From NCBI GenBank assembly GCA_017442155.1, contig JAFSAU010000045.1, forward strand, positions 1 through 34,159: DNA of 34,159 nucleotides, written 5' to 3'. This DNA comes from Clostridia bacterium. Lineage in GTDB: Bacteria > Bacillota > Clostridia > UMGS1883 > UMGS1540. Below are positions 25,907 through 33,828 of the stretch, one piece after another; positions within the stretch are counted from its first letter, which is position 1, and every line of letters starts with the position of its first letter. Below the pieces are notes generated by a model. That model ran no database searches. It was not told the origin of the DNA and was given only the letters and a program-made list of their open reading frames with translations. A program made the position numbers and the translations under genes.

Positions 25907-25930
25907 TGTGGCCGACTTTGTTTTAGCATT

Positions 25931-25959
25931 GCACAGATGCGGGTGTTTTTGCATATACT
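25931..25959 (+). promoter_or_regulatory. Putative sigma-E promoter of yunB
   Basis: The -10-like CATATACT (25952-25959) differs at one position from the sigma-E consensus CATACAMT and is identical to the one in front of spoIVA. The -35-like GCACAGA (25931-25937) lies 14 nt upstream and is a weaker match. The predicted start near 25966 falls after the upstream in-frame ATG at 25937, which supports 25979 as the real start. Confidence 0.5.
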
Positions 25960-25978
25960 TTTTCCGGGAGGTGAAGGT

Positions 25979-26668
25979 ATGCGCAGATACCGAAAAAAGA
26001 GATACAGGCGACGGGGGCGCGGCCCGTTATTTTTCCTCCTTTTTGTTCTTTTCTCCTGTGTGGTGCTGATTGCCGTATTTGAAATAAGGGTGCACCCCGT
26101 AATCAGTCAGGCAGCCATGGCACAGGCGCAGAGCGTGGCGGCCAGCGCAATCAATGAAGAAGTCAATCGCATTATTTCATCCAAAAGCATACAGTACGGG
26201 GACCTTATAAATCTACAAATGGACCAGAATAACCGCATTGCGGCCCTGACGGCAGATATTGCAGAGATCAATCGTTTAAAAGCTGAGTTTGCGAGTGCCA
26301 TTCAGGCTAAGATGCGGTCAATTGATAAAATGACATTACGAATACCGCTTGGAACAATGGTTTCGGATGGACTGCTCACCGGCTACGGACCACGCGTGCC
26401 CGTGCGTCTTACATCCATCGGTCGTGCAATTGTCGATGTGGAGGACAGCTTTCTTGAAGCAGGCATAAATCAAACTCGTCACGAAATCCGTCTTTCCGTT
26501 ACAGCAAAAATAAGCGTTATTATGCCGGGAGGGTCGGAAGTGGCAGATGTGCATACCGGTGTGCTGATTGCCCAGTCTGTTGTTGTGGGAGATGTTCCCG
26601 ACAGTGTGACAAGCGTTTACGGTGTGACGGAAGAGCCGCCGAATGTGGCACTGGATGTGATGGATTAA
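25979..26668 (+). CDS. yunB: Sporulation protein YunB
   Basis: 229 residues. A very basic N-terminus (RRYRKKRYRRRGRG) is followed by one transmembrane helix (~15-35) and an extracytoplasmic domain with the family pattern: EIRVHPVISQAA, AINEEVN, a TLRIPLGTM block, and VPVRLTSIG. YunB is a mother-cell sporulation protein in Bacillus whose biochemical role is unclear. The ATG at 25979 is preferred over 25937 because a GGGAGGTGAAGG ribosome binding site lies just before it and the longer version would begin upstream of the predicted transcript start. It converges on spoIVA. Confidence 0.85.
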   Translation: MRRYRKKRYRRRGRGPLFFLLFVLFSCVVLIAVFEIRVHPVISQAAMAQAQSVAASAINEEVNRIISSKSIQYGDLINLQMDQNNRIAALTADIAEINRLKAEFASAIQAKMRSIDKMTLRIPLGTMVSDGLLTGYGPRVPVRLTSIGRAIVDVEDSFLEAGINQTRHEIRLSVTAKISVIMPGGSEVADVHTGVLIAQSVVVGDVPDSVTSVYGVTEEPPNVALDVMD

Positions 26669-26700
26669 AAAAGAAAGGCGCCCCGGCTTTCCGGAGCGCC
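26665..26700 (-). terminator. Terminator of spoIVA
   Basis: Reading the minus strand: GGCGCTCCGG, AAAG loop, CCGGGGCGCC (one mismatch), then TTTCTTTTTTAA. On the plus strand no T-run follows, so it mainly serves spoIVA. Confidence 0.85.
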
Positions 26701-26706
26701 GTATGG

Positions 26707-28176
26707 CTACAGAATAATGCAGATGAGTCCCCCGCTGCCTTCATTGATAATCCGTTCCAGTGTTTCGCGCAGTTTTCCCTGTGCCGCTTCGGGCATACGG
26801 TATAGCTTGTTGTGCAGACCTTCATTTACAAGCGCATGCAGAGATTTTCCAAACAGATTGGACTCCCAGATTTTCTTGGGGTCTACCTCAAATTCACTGA
26901 GAAGGTATTGCACCAATTCCTCTGACTGCTTCTCGGTTCCTACAATAGGACTGACCTCCGTTTCCACGTCTGCCCGCATCATATGTATAGACGGTGCGCT
27001 TGCGCGAAGTCGAATGCCGAATCTACCGCCATGGCGGACGATTTCCGGTTCTTCCAGACGGAGATCATCCACATCCGGTGTGACGATGCCGTAGCCCGTT
27101 TCCTCTACCTCGTGGAGAGCATATTCCAGCTTATCATATTTCCGTTTCGCTGTTGCCAGTTCCCGGATCACATTCATAAGCATTTCCTCGCCGTCAATGG
27201 AAAGGCCTGTTGCCCGGCTCAGAACTTCGTAAAATAATCCCTTGGGAGCGGTAACGGCAAAGCGGACATGACCATTGCCCAGATTGATTTCCTGCATCCG
27301 TGCTTCTTCGGCATACGGGCAGGCTGTGACAGCGGTCAGCATTTTATCCATATGCCGTACCCGGGTCACTCCCTCCATACTGTCTGCAATGGCGGCGAGG
27401 AGTGAGGTTTTTATTTCGTCATCCTCGTCCAGGGCGTCTACCCAGCCGGGTAGGTCAATGGCGATTTCTGCCAGAGGAAATTCAAAGAGTACCCGTTCAA
27501 TGATGCCGCTGATATCTTCGCGGTCCAAAGTAGCGCAGTTCAGAGGAAGCACGGGCACTCCGTATTTTTCCTCCATTTCATCTTTCAGGGTTTGACAAGC
27601 GGCACTGTGCGGCTCGGTGCTGTTGAGAATCACGATGAATGGCTTTCCCATTTCAGTAAGCTCGGCAATGACCCGTTCTTCGGCAGGAAGATAATTATCC
27701 CGTTCAATTTCTGTAATTGTGCCATCCGTGGTAATCACAAGGCCGATGGTAGAGTGTTCCCGGATAACCTTCTGGGTCCCGATTTCTGCCGCGCGGTCAA
27801 AGGGGATTTCCTCGGAAAACCAGGGCGTCTTTACCATCCGCATTTCCCCGTCCTCGGTGCTTCCAAGAGCACCACCGACCAGATACCCCACACAATCAAT
27901 CATCCGTACCTTCATTGTTGCACCGCCGTCGAGTCGGATTTCCACCGCCTCGTTTGGAATGAATTTTGGCTCCGTTGTCATAATAGTTCTGCCGGCCGCA
28001 CTTTGGGGCAGTTCATCCTGGGCCCGTTCCCGCCGATGGTCGCCTTCAATGTTGGGAAGTACCAGTAAATCCATGAATTTTTTGATAAATGTGGATTTAC
28101 CTGTGCGGACCGGTCCCACAACGCCAATGTAAATGTCGCCGTCCGTCCGATTGGCAATGTCCTCGTATATGTGCAT
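26707..28176 (-). CDS. spoIVA: Stage IV sporulation protein A
   Basis: 489 residues, the usual length. SpoIVA is the ATPase that polymerises on the forespore surface and forms the basement layer of the spore coat, also needed for cortex formation. The Walker A motif GPVRTGKST (~21-29), the DCVGYLVGG segment and the conserved C-terminal ending GGLICIIL are all visible. A putative sigma-E promoter lies upstream (28207-28235), which agrees with the known sigma-E dependence of spoIVA. It converges with yunB and diverges from the cysteine-rich gene at 28345. Confidence 0.96.
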   Translation of the reverse strand: MHIYEDIANRTDGDIYIGVVGPVRTGKSTFIKKFMDLLVLPNIEGDHRRERAQDELPQSAAGRTIMTTEPKFIPNEAVEIRLDGGATMKVRMIDCVGYLVGGALGSTEDGEMRMVKTPWFSEEIPFDRAAEIGTQKVIREHSTIGLVITTDGTITEIERDNYLPAEERVIAELTEMGKPFIVILNSTEPHSAACQTLKDEMEEKYGVPVLPLNCATLDREDISGIIERVLFEFPLAEIAIDLPGWVDALDEDDEIKTSLLAAIADSMEGVTRVRHMDKMLTAVTACPYAEEARMQEINLGNGHVRFAVTAPKGLFYEVLSRATGLSIDGEEMLMNVIRELATAKRKYDKLEYALHEVEETGYGIVTPDVDDLRLEEPEIVRHGGRFGIRLRASAPSIHMMRADVETEVSPIVGTEKQSEELVQYLLSEFEVDPKKIWESNLFGKSLHALVNEGLHNKLYRMPEAAQGKLRETLERIINEGSGGLICIIL

Positions 28177-28206
28177 TTTTCTGCCTCCTTCGCAAAATGT
28201 TTGTAC

Positions 28207-28235
28207 AGTATATGGACGAAGTGTTCCGTTTATGC
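28207..28235 (-). promoter_or_regulatory. Putative sigma-E promoter of spoIVA
   Basis: On the minus strand, GCATAAA (28229-28235), 14-nt spacer, CATATACT (28207-28214). Compared with the sigma-E consensus KMATATT-N14/15-CATACAMT, this matches five of seven and seven of eight positions. Confidence 0.7.
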
Positions 28236-28287
28236 CGGATTTTTCGTTTGTGTGAAAAAGAGGTATACACGATATGCAGAAAAAGGA

Positions 28288-28315
28288 ACGTTTTTCTGTT
28301 TTTCCACATAAAATA
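28288..28315 (+). promoter_or_regulatory. Putative sigma-K promoter of the cysteine-rich gene
   Basis: AC (28288-28289), 17-nt spacer, CATAAAATA (28307-28315). This fits the sigma-K pattern AC-N16/17-CATANNNTA and lies 30 nt before the start codon. The pattern is short, so chance occurrence is possible. Confidence 0.5.
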
Positions 28316-28344
28316 TAGTGAAGAAAGAGGAAAGGAGGAAGAAC

Positions 28345-28674
28345 GTGTCAGAATATGTAACGCAAAAAATGGTTTCCGAGCTGGAAACAAAAATAAAGGA
28401 TTCCGATTCTATTTGCTCGAAAGATGACTGTGTGAAGACAGAGCACCAGAAGGCAGATGTCAGCGTTCCGATTCAGTTGAAACCGAAGGCAACTATCGGA
28501 GATATCGTAATGGAATGCTGTGATGAGCCGGAGGTTAAGTGCCATGAGGATAAGCACAAAAACGTATGCGAAGTTATTGTGACCCAAAAGGTCTGCATCA
28601 AGATTCCGATTCGCTATCAGATCAGTGCCTGTGCCGGCGAAAGTTTTATCAAATTCGACTGCTGTGAAAAATAA
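28345..28674 (+). CDS. Uncharacterised 10-cysteine protein, likely sporulation-associated
   Basis: 109 residues from a GTG start with an AAAGGAGG ribosome binding site; an in-frame ATG at 28318 would overlap that site. Cysteines are at 24, 29, 58, 59, 66, 75, 84, 96, 106 and 107, including two CC pairs, one near the end (DCCEK). The core alternates beta-strand-like segments (VSVPIQLKPKATIGDIVMECC and VCIKIPIRYQISACA). There is no signal peptide or membrane segment. I do not recognise the family; it faintly recalls SPOCS/SipL-type spore proteins. Divergence from spoIVA and the sigma-K-like promoter suggest a late mother-cell coat protein cross-linked by disulfides. This is inference. Confidence 0.7.
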   Translation: MSEYVTQKMVSELETKIKDSDSICSKDDCVKTEHQKADVSVPIQLKPKATIGDIVMECCDEPEVKCHEDKHKNVCEVIVTQKVCIKIPIRYQISACAGESFIKFDCCEK

Positions 28675-28699
28675 GTTCAGCAACAAGCTATAATACTGT

Positions 28700-28736
28700 A
28701 ACCGACAGTTCTCTGCGTGAGTGCTGTCGGTTTTTG
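28700..28736 (+). terminator. Terminator after the cysteine-rich gene
   Basis: A 9-bp stem, AACCGACAG (28700-28708) with CTGTCGGTT (28724-28732), 15-nt loop, followed by T residues and TGTG. Confidence 0.85.
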
Positions 28737-28747
28737 TGTGATTAAGG

Positions 28748-28776
28748 TTGAAATTTTTGCACCGAAGTGGTATAAT
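28748..28776 (+). promoter_or_regulatory. Sigma-A promoter of the small peptide and DUF6054-like gene
   Basis: TTGAAA (28748-28753), 17-nt spacer, exact TATAAT (28771-28776). It lies just after the terminator of the previous gene and about 30 nt from predicted start to the peptide ATG at 28813. Confidence 0.75.
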
Positions 28777-28812
28777 ATAAACATAATAATGTACGCAAAA
28801 GGCGGTGAAGGT

Positions 28813-28890
28813 ATGAATTTTAGCACGTGGCTGGCAGTAGCAGTTGCGATTATAGTTCCAATCGCTGTATGTGTGTTTGATAGAGAATAA
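28813..28890 (+). CDS. Small single-pass membrane peptide (25 residues)
   Basis: It encodes a short N-terminus (MNFST), an uninterrupted hydrophobic stretch of about 17 residues (WLAVAVAIIVPIAVCVF) and a charged end (DRE). A GGCGGTGAAGG ribosome binding site lies just before the ATG, and a good sigma-A promoter lies upstream. The DUF6054-like gene follows 87 nt later and may share the transcript. Size and shape recall small membrane regulators and type I toxins, but I find no clear antisense promoter, and the peptide ends with acidic rather than basic residues. The function is unknown. Confidence 0.55.
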   Translation: MNFSTWLAVAVAIIVPIAVCVFDRE

Positions 28891-28977
28891 CGATTCTATA
28901 TAGCCTTTTGTTTTATAAAGCAGAACAGGAACTTTTATCTTTAATTTACGTCTAAATACTATAAAGGAGAGGTCTAT

Positions 28978-29301
28978 GTGGCAAAATTAGAAAAGACAAT
29001 TACAGGGGATTTTGGCGAAATACTGCGCAGAATTGAAGATGGCATCGTAAACGGAAGCGTATCAGCAAGCCTTGAGGATAGAAGTGATTTTTGTGTTGGT
29101 GATATCCGCTGCAGTGTAAGGGTGTTTGAAAGATACAGCTATATGGGCGGAAACCGGGTAAGCCTTACTGTAACATTGTTCGGCACCGGAGATACAATCC
29201 ATCTTTCGGCAATAACCTCCGGCGGAAGTCAGGCAATGTTTTTTAAGATTAACACCTTTGGCGAGGAGGCTTTTTTAAATAAACTTCGCGAAATATTGTA
29301 A
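28978..29301 (+). CDS. DUF6054-like protein
   Basis: 107 residues, GTG start with AAAGGAGAGG upstream. It is a compact alpha/beta protein: an amphipathic start (KLEKTITGDFGEILRRIEDGI), then SVSASLEDRSDF, VRVFERYSY, GGNRVSLTVTLFG and a conserved-looking AITSGGSQAMFFKINTFGE. The pattern matches what I recall of proteins annotated DUF6054 in gut Clostridia; no function is known. No signal or membrane segment is present. Confidence 0.65.
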   Translation: MAKLEKTITGDFGEILRRIEDGIVNGSVSASLEDRSDFCVGDIRCSVRVFERYSYMGGNRVSLTVTLFGTGDTIHLSAITSGGSQAMFFKINTFGEEAFLNKLREIL

Positions 29302-29418
29302 AGAAGAATGAATTGTTGGAAATAACAGAAGAATAGCGGGAAATACTTTATTAAATAGATGGAGCAATAAATCAAAATTGGGACAGAAAATAATTGTTAA
29401 AACAGGAGGTAATTTTTA

Positions 29419-30776
29419 ATGAAAAATTTATGCGCAGAAATCACACCATATGTGAAGGAGCTTGCTAGCATGTCTTGCAGCAATAATAACATAAAGCCGG
29501 AAATGTATCTGGAGCATAATGTAAAGCGCGGACTTCGTGACCTTGACGGGAACGGTGTTGTAACCGGACTTACTGAAATATCTCATATTAAGGCAAAGGA
29601 AAAAGGACCGGACGGCGAGAGTGTTCCGTGCGAAGGGGAACTGTACTTCCGCGGGTATAATGTCAGGGATTTGGTTGACGGTTTTCATAAAACAGGCAGA
29701 TTCGGATTTGAAGAAGCGATATATCTGCTCCTTTTCTCAGAGCTTCCGTCCAAAGATGCGCTTGCAAAATTTAAAGAGCTTCTCGCAGAGTACAGAAGCC
29801 TCCCGCAGTCCTTTGTCCGCGATATGATATTAAAAGCTCCGAGCCGTGATATGATGAATACGCTTTCAAGAAGCGTTTTGGCACTTTATTCCTACGATGA
29901 TGACCCTGACGACATATCTATCGAAAATGTGCTGAGACAGTGCTTACAGCTTATATCCGTGTTTCCGCTTTTGGCGGTGTACGGCTATCACGGATTCAGA
30001 CACTATCATCTGGACAAGACGCTTCACATCAGGAAGCCTAAGCCCGAGCTTTCAACGGCAGAGAACACACTGCATATTCTTCGTAAACGCGGCGATTTTA
30101 CACCTCTTGAGGCAGAGGTCCTCGACCTTGCGCTTGTTCTCCATGCGGAACACGGTGGAGGTAACAACTCTTTACAACCCACGTTGTTACCTCTTCGGGA
30201 ACTGATACCTATTCTGCAATAGCAGCAGCCCTCGGCTCCCTGAAAGGTCCAAGACACGGCGGCGCAAACATTAAGGTTGTTCAGATGTTTGATGATATGA
30301 AAAACTCTATTAACACCAAAGACGAAAAAGAGATTGAAAGGTATCTCATGAAATTATTAAACAAAGAGGCATTTGATAAGGCCGGACTCATTTATGGTAT
30401 GGGACACGCCGTATATTCAAAATCCGATCCGAGAGCAGACATCTTAAAGGTATGCGCAAAGGATTTGTCGGAGGAAAAGGGTTGCGAGGACGATTTTGCG
30501 CTGTATGAAACGGTTGCAAGACTTGCGCCGCAGATTATCGGCGAAAAGAGAAAGATATATAAAGGTGTAAGTGCAAATGTGGACTTCTATTCAGGACTTA
30601 TTTATAAGATGCTGAAGCTCCCCTATGAACTGTATACACCTATTTTTGCGATCTCCAGAATTGCAGGCTGGAGCGCACACAGAATTGAGGAAATTCAGAA
30701 TAACGGAAAGATTATCCGTCCTGCATATATCAATGTAAAAGAATCGAGAGAATATATCGACATCGGAAACAGATAA
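29419..30776 (+). pseudogene. Citrate synthase, interrupted by a frameshift
   Basis: The first part (29419-30222) reads 257 residues of citrate synthase up to the active-site segment HAEHGGGNNS, then changes frame and ends after 17 unrelated residues. From 30174 the next frame continues with TTHVVTSSGTDTYSAIAAALGSLKGPRHGGAN and on to the normal C-terminus at 30776, including KSDPRADI with the catalytic aspartate. Compared with the usual NNSTFTTHVV, about 4 nt are missing near 30171. Both substrate histidines and the aspartate survive, but in different frames. A strong AGGAGG precedes the start. The enzyme would condense acetyl-CoA and oxaloacetate. A true mutation or an assembly error could explain it. 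Two ATGs downstream (30285 and later) could start a C-terminal fragment of 163 residues, unlikely to be functional. Confidence 0.88.
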
Positions 30777-30790
30777 AGGAGGATATGCCT

Positions 30791-31747
30791 GTGAAACGAA
30801 TTTTAACAGTATCTTTTTTGGCGTGCAGCTTACTGCTCACCGCTTGTAATCATAAAAGCATCGGAGTAATAGGTGGTGCAGACGGCCCGACAAGTATCTA
30901 TGTCAGCGGAAATGGCGTCAAAGGGCAGTTCGGCGAACAGCTTGAAAAGAGACCTGTCAGAATGTTCAATGTTGATGGCGATTTGTATTATGATTCGGGC
31001 CTTGTAAGCGAAAATACGCCCCGCTGCGGAACAATGGACGGAGAACTTAAAAAGACAGTTGAAGAGAACGAAATCCCCCTAAAAACAGGAGAGGCAAACT
31101 TTGAGATTGACGCCTATCAGCACGCTACAAGCATTACAAAGGAAGTCAATGTTGACGGGGAATGGCTGATTTTCAAAAAGTATGATACGTATGGCAGAAC
31201 GCTTGAGGATTTGAAGTACTGCTATTACATAAAGGGGCATCTGAATCATGCGGCGGCTGACAGTGAGATAATTGTTCTGACTGCAGATGAAGATATAACT
31301 TTTAATGATGTATATGAGCCGTTGTTAAGCTCTCAACTGGCAGCCGGAGCGGGGATGGGCAAAACACTTCACAATGCTGTTTACAATGATAAATGGGGCA
31401 TTTGTTTCCATGCTGATGCTATAACTCCAACCGGGTTGACACTGAAAATAGAACAGTTTGGCGGGAATCCTTCGGGCGAACTCCAGACAGGTGCCGCGTA
31501 CTTTCTTGAAACAACTGTCAAGGATGAATGGAAAGCCGTAGGGACGAAGAGTGGTGAGCCTTTAGTTTGGAATTGTCTTGCTTACGGAATTAAAAAGAAT
31601 GATATAACGGAAATGGAGATAGACTGGCAATATACATATGGCGAATTGAAGCCCGGATACTATCGTCTCAAGAAAGAAATTATGGATTTCAGAGAAGCCG
31701 GAGATTTTGACGAAGAAACATATGAGGTGTATTTTACTATCGAATAA
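30791..31747 (+). CDS. Lipoprotein with OadB-like IGGADGPT motif
   Basis: 318 residues. GTG at 30791 is chosen over ATG at 30785 because the AAGGAGG (30776-30782) is 8 nt from the GTG but only 2 nt from the ATG. A lipobox LLTAC places the lipidated cysteine at residue 19. Residues 23-38 read SIGVIGGADGPTSIYV, a motif typical of the beta subunits of sodium-pumping decarboxylases (IGIIGGADGPTAIF), but no multi-pass membrane region follows. The rest (~60-318) is a soluble, beta-rich extracytoplasmic region I do not recognise. Automatic annotation might call it a decarboxylase subunit; the single lipid anchor argues against that. It is cotranscribed with the citrate synthase remnant and envelope genes. 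Confidence 0.75.
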   Translation: MKRILTVSFLACSLLLTACNHKSIGVIGGADGPTSIYVSGNGVKGQFGEQLEKRPVRMFNVDGDLYYDSGLVSENTPRCGTMDGELKKTVEENEIPLKTGEANFEIDAYQHATSITKEVNVDGEWLIFKKYDTYGRTLEDLKYCYYIKGHLNHAAADSEIIVLTADEDITFNDVYEPLLSSQLAAGAGMGKTLHNAVYNDKWGICFHADAITPTGLTLKIEQFGGNPSGELQTGAAYFLETTVKDEWKAVGTKSGEPLVWNCLAYGIKKNDITEMEIDWQYTYGELKPGYYRLKKEIMDFREAGDFDEETYEVYFTIE

Positions 31748-31761
31748 GGAGGCTTACTGAT

Positions 31762-32736
31762 ATGAAAAAGGGGATTGGTTTAATAGGCATAATTGCAGGT
31801 ATGCTTTCAATGACTCTTACGGCCTTTGCAGGAAGCATACCGGAAGATTTGCTGCACGAAGACAGTGCGCAGATTTTCTTTGCAGAGGTTTTGGCATATG
31901 CAGGAGAAGATTCTGTCGTAACAGTGTGTCCGGTAAAGAAAATCAAGGGTGAGACTATCCTGGGTACACAGCAGCACTATGACAGAGCAAACGCAGTGGG
32001 AGATTTTAAGATAAGACCCGGTAATGTATATCTCTTTACATGCTTTGACGAAAACAATCCGACAGACATATTTGAAGTTACAAGTTATGATACTTCTACG
32101 CTTAAAATTAAAAATACGACCGGGGATATGTGGAAGCGTTTTGAAAAATATCTGAACGAAGGTGAATACGAAAAAGCAGAGCAAGAAAGAATCAATAAAA
32201 TAAATGCCCGGTACACAGAGGTGGGGGATGCGATACCATTGGCGGCACTGACCGAAACAAATACTGAAAACTGTTCTAAGGTTGAAATGAGTTTGTTCGG
32301 CAAATCTGAAGTATATGAAATAGACAAAAGCAAGTTTTATGAATTGGCTGAAGACATAAGATTGGTTGATATTGAAAATGTTCTTGTTATGGATGTCGAT
32401 GACAGTTTGGTTATACGGTGCTATGATGGGGCAGAACCGCACCTGATAACGATATGGGATAACTGCACTGCTTCGGGGAGCCGCGCTGCAACAAACAGTG
32501 CACCAACGGGAGATTACATTATAAAGGCAGAAGATTATAATGCGCTACTATCCCTGCTTCCCGAAGAAGCACAGCCAAAGCTTCCGCCGCTCAGAAACTT
32601 ATATGCTAATTTTATGTATTGGTTTATATTCAATTCAACAACGGCTTACATAATCGCTGCTGTCATTTTCGCAGTGCTTATTGGTACAGCTATATATTTT
32701 TTGTATTTACGAAAAAAACATAAAAAAAGGTTGTGA
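31762..32736 (+). CDS. Secreted protein with C-terminal membrane anchor, unknown function
   Basis: 324 residues. There is a signal peptide (MKKGIGLIGIIAG to AFA, cleavage near residue 23), an extracytoplasmic region, and a C-terminal transmembrane helix (~292-315) ending in the basic cytoplasmic tail RKKHKKRL. This type I topology would display the middle domain on the cell surface. I recognise no domain or catalytic motif; residues ~130-150 are rich in charged helix-forming residues. It has an AGGAGG ribosome binding site and lies 14 nt after the lipoprotein gene and 6 nt before the YdcF-like gene, so the products may act together at the envelope. Confidence 0.75.
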   Translation: MKKGIGLIGIIAGMLSMTLTAFAGSIPEDLLHEDSAQIFFAEVLAYAGEDSVVTVCPVKKIKGETILGTQQHYDRANAVGDFKIRPGNVYLFTCFDENNPTDIFEVTSYDTSTLKIKNTTGDMWKRFEKYLNEGEYEKAEQERINKINARYTEVGDAIPLAALTETNTENCSKVEMSLFGKSEVYEIDKSKFYELAEDIRLVDIENVLVMDVDDSLVIRCYDGAEPHLITIWDNCTASGSRAATNSAPTGDYIIKAEDYNALLSLLPEEAQPKLPPLRNLYANFMYWFIFNSTTAYIIAAVIFAVLIGTAIYFLYLRKKHKKRL

Positions 32737-32742
32737 GATGCT

Positions 32743-33414
32743 ATGCAGAGAAAAGGAATTATTTTCGCAGTCAGTTTAGCTTGTATCGCATTGGTTGGAG
32801 TGACTGCATTACTCGTTGTAAACGCCTATGTAAAGCATATTGGCGGAAGCAACATAATCACACCGGAAGAGGCGGCTAAGCTAAAAGATGTTGATTGCAT
32901 CGTAGTGCTTGGCTGTCAGGTCAGGGATGACGGAACGCCGAGTGAAATGCTCTCTGACAGACTGAAAAGAGGAATTGCATTATACGAACAAGGCGCGGCA
33001 CCCAAAATTATTATGAGTGGCGATCACGGCAGAGAAGAATATGATGAAGTTAATACAATGAAACGCGTTGCAATGGATGCAGGAGTGCCGTCGAATGACA
33101 TATTTATGGATCATGCGGGATTTTCCACATATGAAAGCATCTACCGTGCAAAGGAAATTTTCGGAGCAGACAAGCTTATAATTGTGACGCAGGAATATCA
33201 CCTTTACAGAGCATTGTATATTGCAGAAAAGCTTGGCGTTGAAGCCTACGGTGTGGGTTCTGACTACCGTACGTATTGGGGACAGTCCAACCGGGAAGCC
33301 CGTGAAATTCTTGCAAGGTGCAAAGACTTTGTAAAGACAGTTTTTAAACCGGAGCCGACGTTCCTTGGAGAAATACTTCCCGTAAGCGGTGACGGGAATA
33401 TCACAAACGATTAA
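32743..33414 (+). CDS. YdcF/SanA/ElyC family (DUF218) membrane-anchored protein
   Basis: 223 residues. One N-terminal transmembrane helix (~7-29) is followed by a DUF218 domain: CIVVLGCQVRDDGTPSEML, KIIMSGDHGRE, the DEVNTMKRVAMDAGVP block, STYESIYRAKEIFG and VTQEYHLYRA. Family members such as SanA affect cell-envelope permeability and vancomycin exclusion in E. coli; the biochemical activity is unknown. Its position between membrane proteins in this operon fits an envelope role. Confidence 0.85.
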   Translation: MQRKGIIFAVSLACIALVGVTALLVVNAYVKHIGGSNIITPEEAAKLKDVDCIVVLGCQVRDDGTPSEMLSDRLKRGIALYEQGAAPKIIMSGDHGREEYDEVNTMKRVAMDAGVPSNDIFMDHAGFSTYESIYRAKEIFGADKLIIVTQEYHLYRALYIAEKLGVEAYGVGSDYRTYWGQSNREAREILARCKDFVKTVFKPEPTFLGEILPVSGDGNITND

Positions 33415-33426
33415 GGAGGAATAGCG

Positions 33427-33828
33427 GTGAAATCACGAAAAAACATCTGCCTTATCGTTATATTAGCAGTTGTGATATTGGAGCTTTTACCATACGGAGC
33501 TGTGCTGAACTTCGGAAATCCAGATGGAGATCCTTTTCGGAAAACATTTTCTTACTTTAGCTTAACACCTTTTGGATATGCTAACCTTGCACCATTTATG
33601 ACCGCGGTGTTATCGGTTGTTATCCTGCTGCATATCATAGCAGCGATACTTTGTAAAACGAAAAATTTATGGAAAGGCATCAGAGTTGAAAGTTCAATAG
33701 CAGGTATTGTATCCTTCCTGCCCGTCGTATATGGTTTTGAATTTTATTCCGGCATAGGGTTTGCGATAACAATACTGCTTGTAGCACTGTTCTTTTTATC
33801 AAAACAGAACGAGGAGGAAAGACAATGA
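33427..33828 (+). CDS. Small multi-pass membrane protein
   Basis: 133 residues, GTG start with AAGGAGGA upstream. About four hydrophobic segments are visible (~8-25, ~55-78, ~90-105, ~107-126), with a polar loop GNPDGDPFRKTFSYFSL after the first. The C-terminus is charged (KQNEEERQ). I recognise no family. Its stop overlaps the ATG of the next gene (ATGA). Confidence 0.65.
   Translation: MKSRKNICLIVILAVVILELLPYGAVLNFGNPDGDPFRKTFSYFSLTPFGYANLAPFMTAVLSVVILLHIIAAILCKTKNLWKGIRVESSIAGIVSFLPVVYGFEFYSGIGFAITILLVALFFLSKQNEEERQ

Larger units (their letters stand above)
25551..25930 (+). other. Gene-free region after the tRNAs with repeated hairpins
   Basis: No convincing gene. The only long ORF here begins inside tRNA-Leu and has no protein-like character. 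The stretch contains a 10-bp inverted repeat (CACAAAAAGT at 25592-25601, ACTTTTTGTG at 25661-25670) and two more terminator-like hairpins, annotated separately. It could be decayed DNA at a tRNA integration site, or it could encode small RNAs; neither is demonstrated. Confidence 0.5.

Noticed and set aside
28813..28980. Type I toxin-antitoxin pair
   Set aside because: The peptide is toxin-like in size, but I could not find a convincing antisense promoter between 28813 and 28977, and its tail is acidic rather than basic.
30160..30180. Programmed -1 frameshifting in citrate synthase
   Set aside because: There is no slippery heptamer, I saw no obvious downstream stem-loop, and the restored protein would still lack one conserved residue.
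30791..31747. Calling this gene a sodium-translocating decarboxylase beta subunit
   Set aside because: Only the short GGADGPT motif matches. The protein has a lipobox and no multi-pass membrane region, and no decarboxylase alpha or biotin subunit is near.
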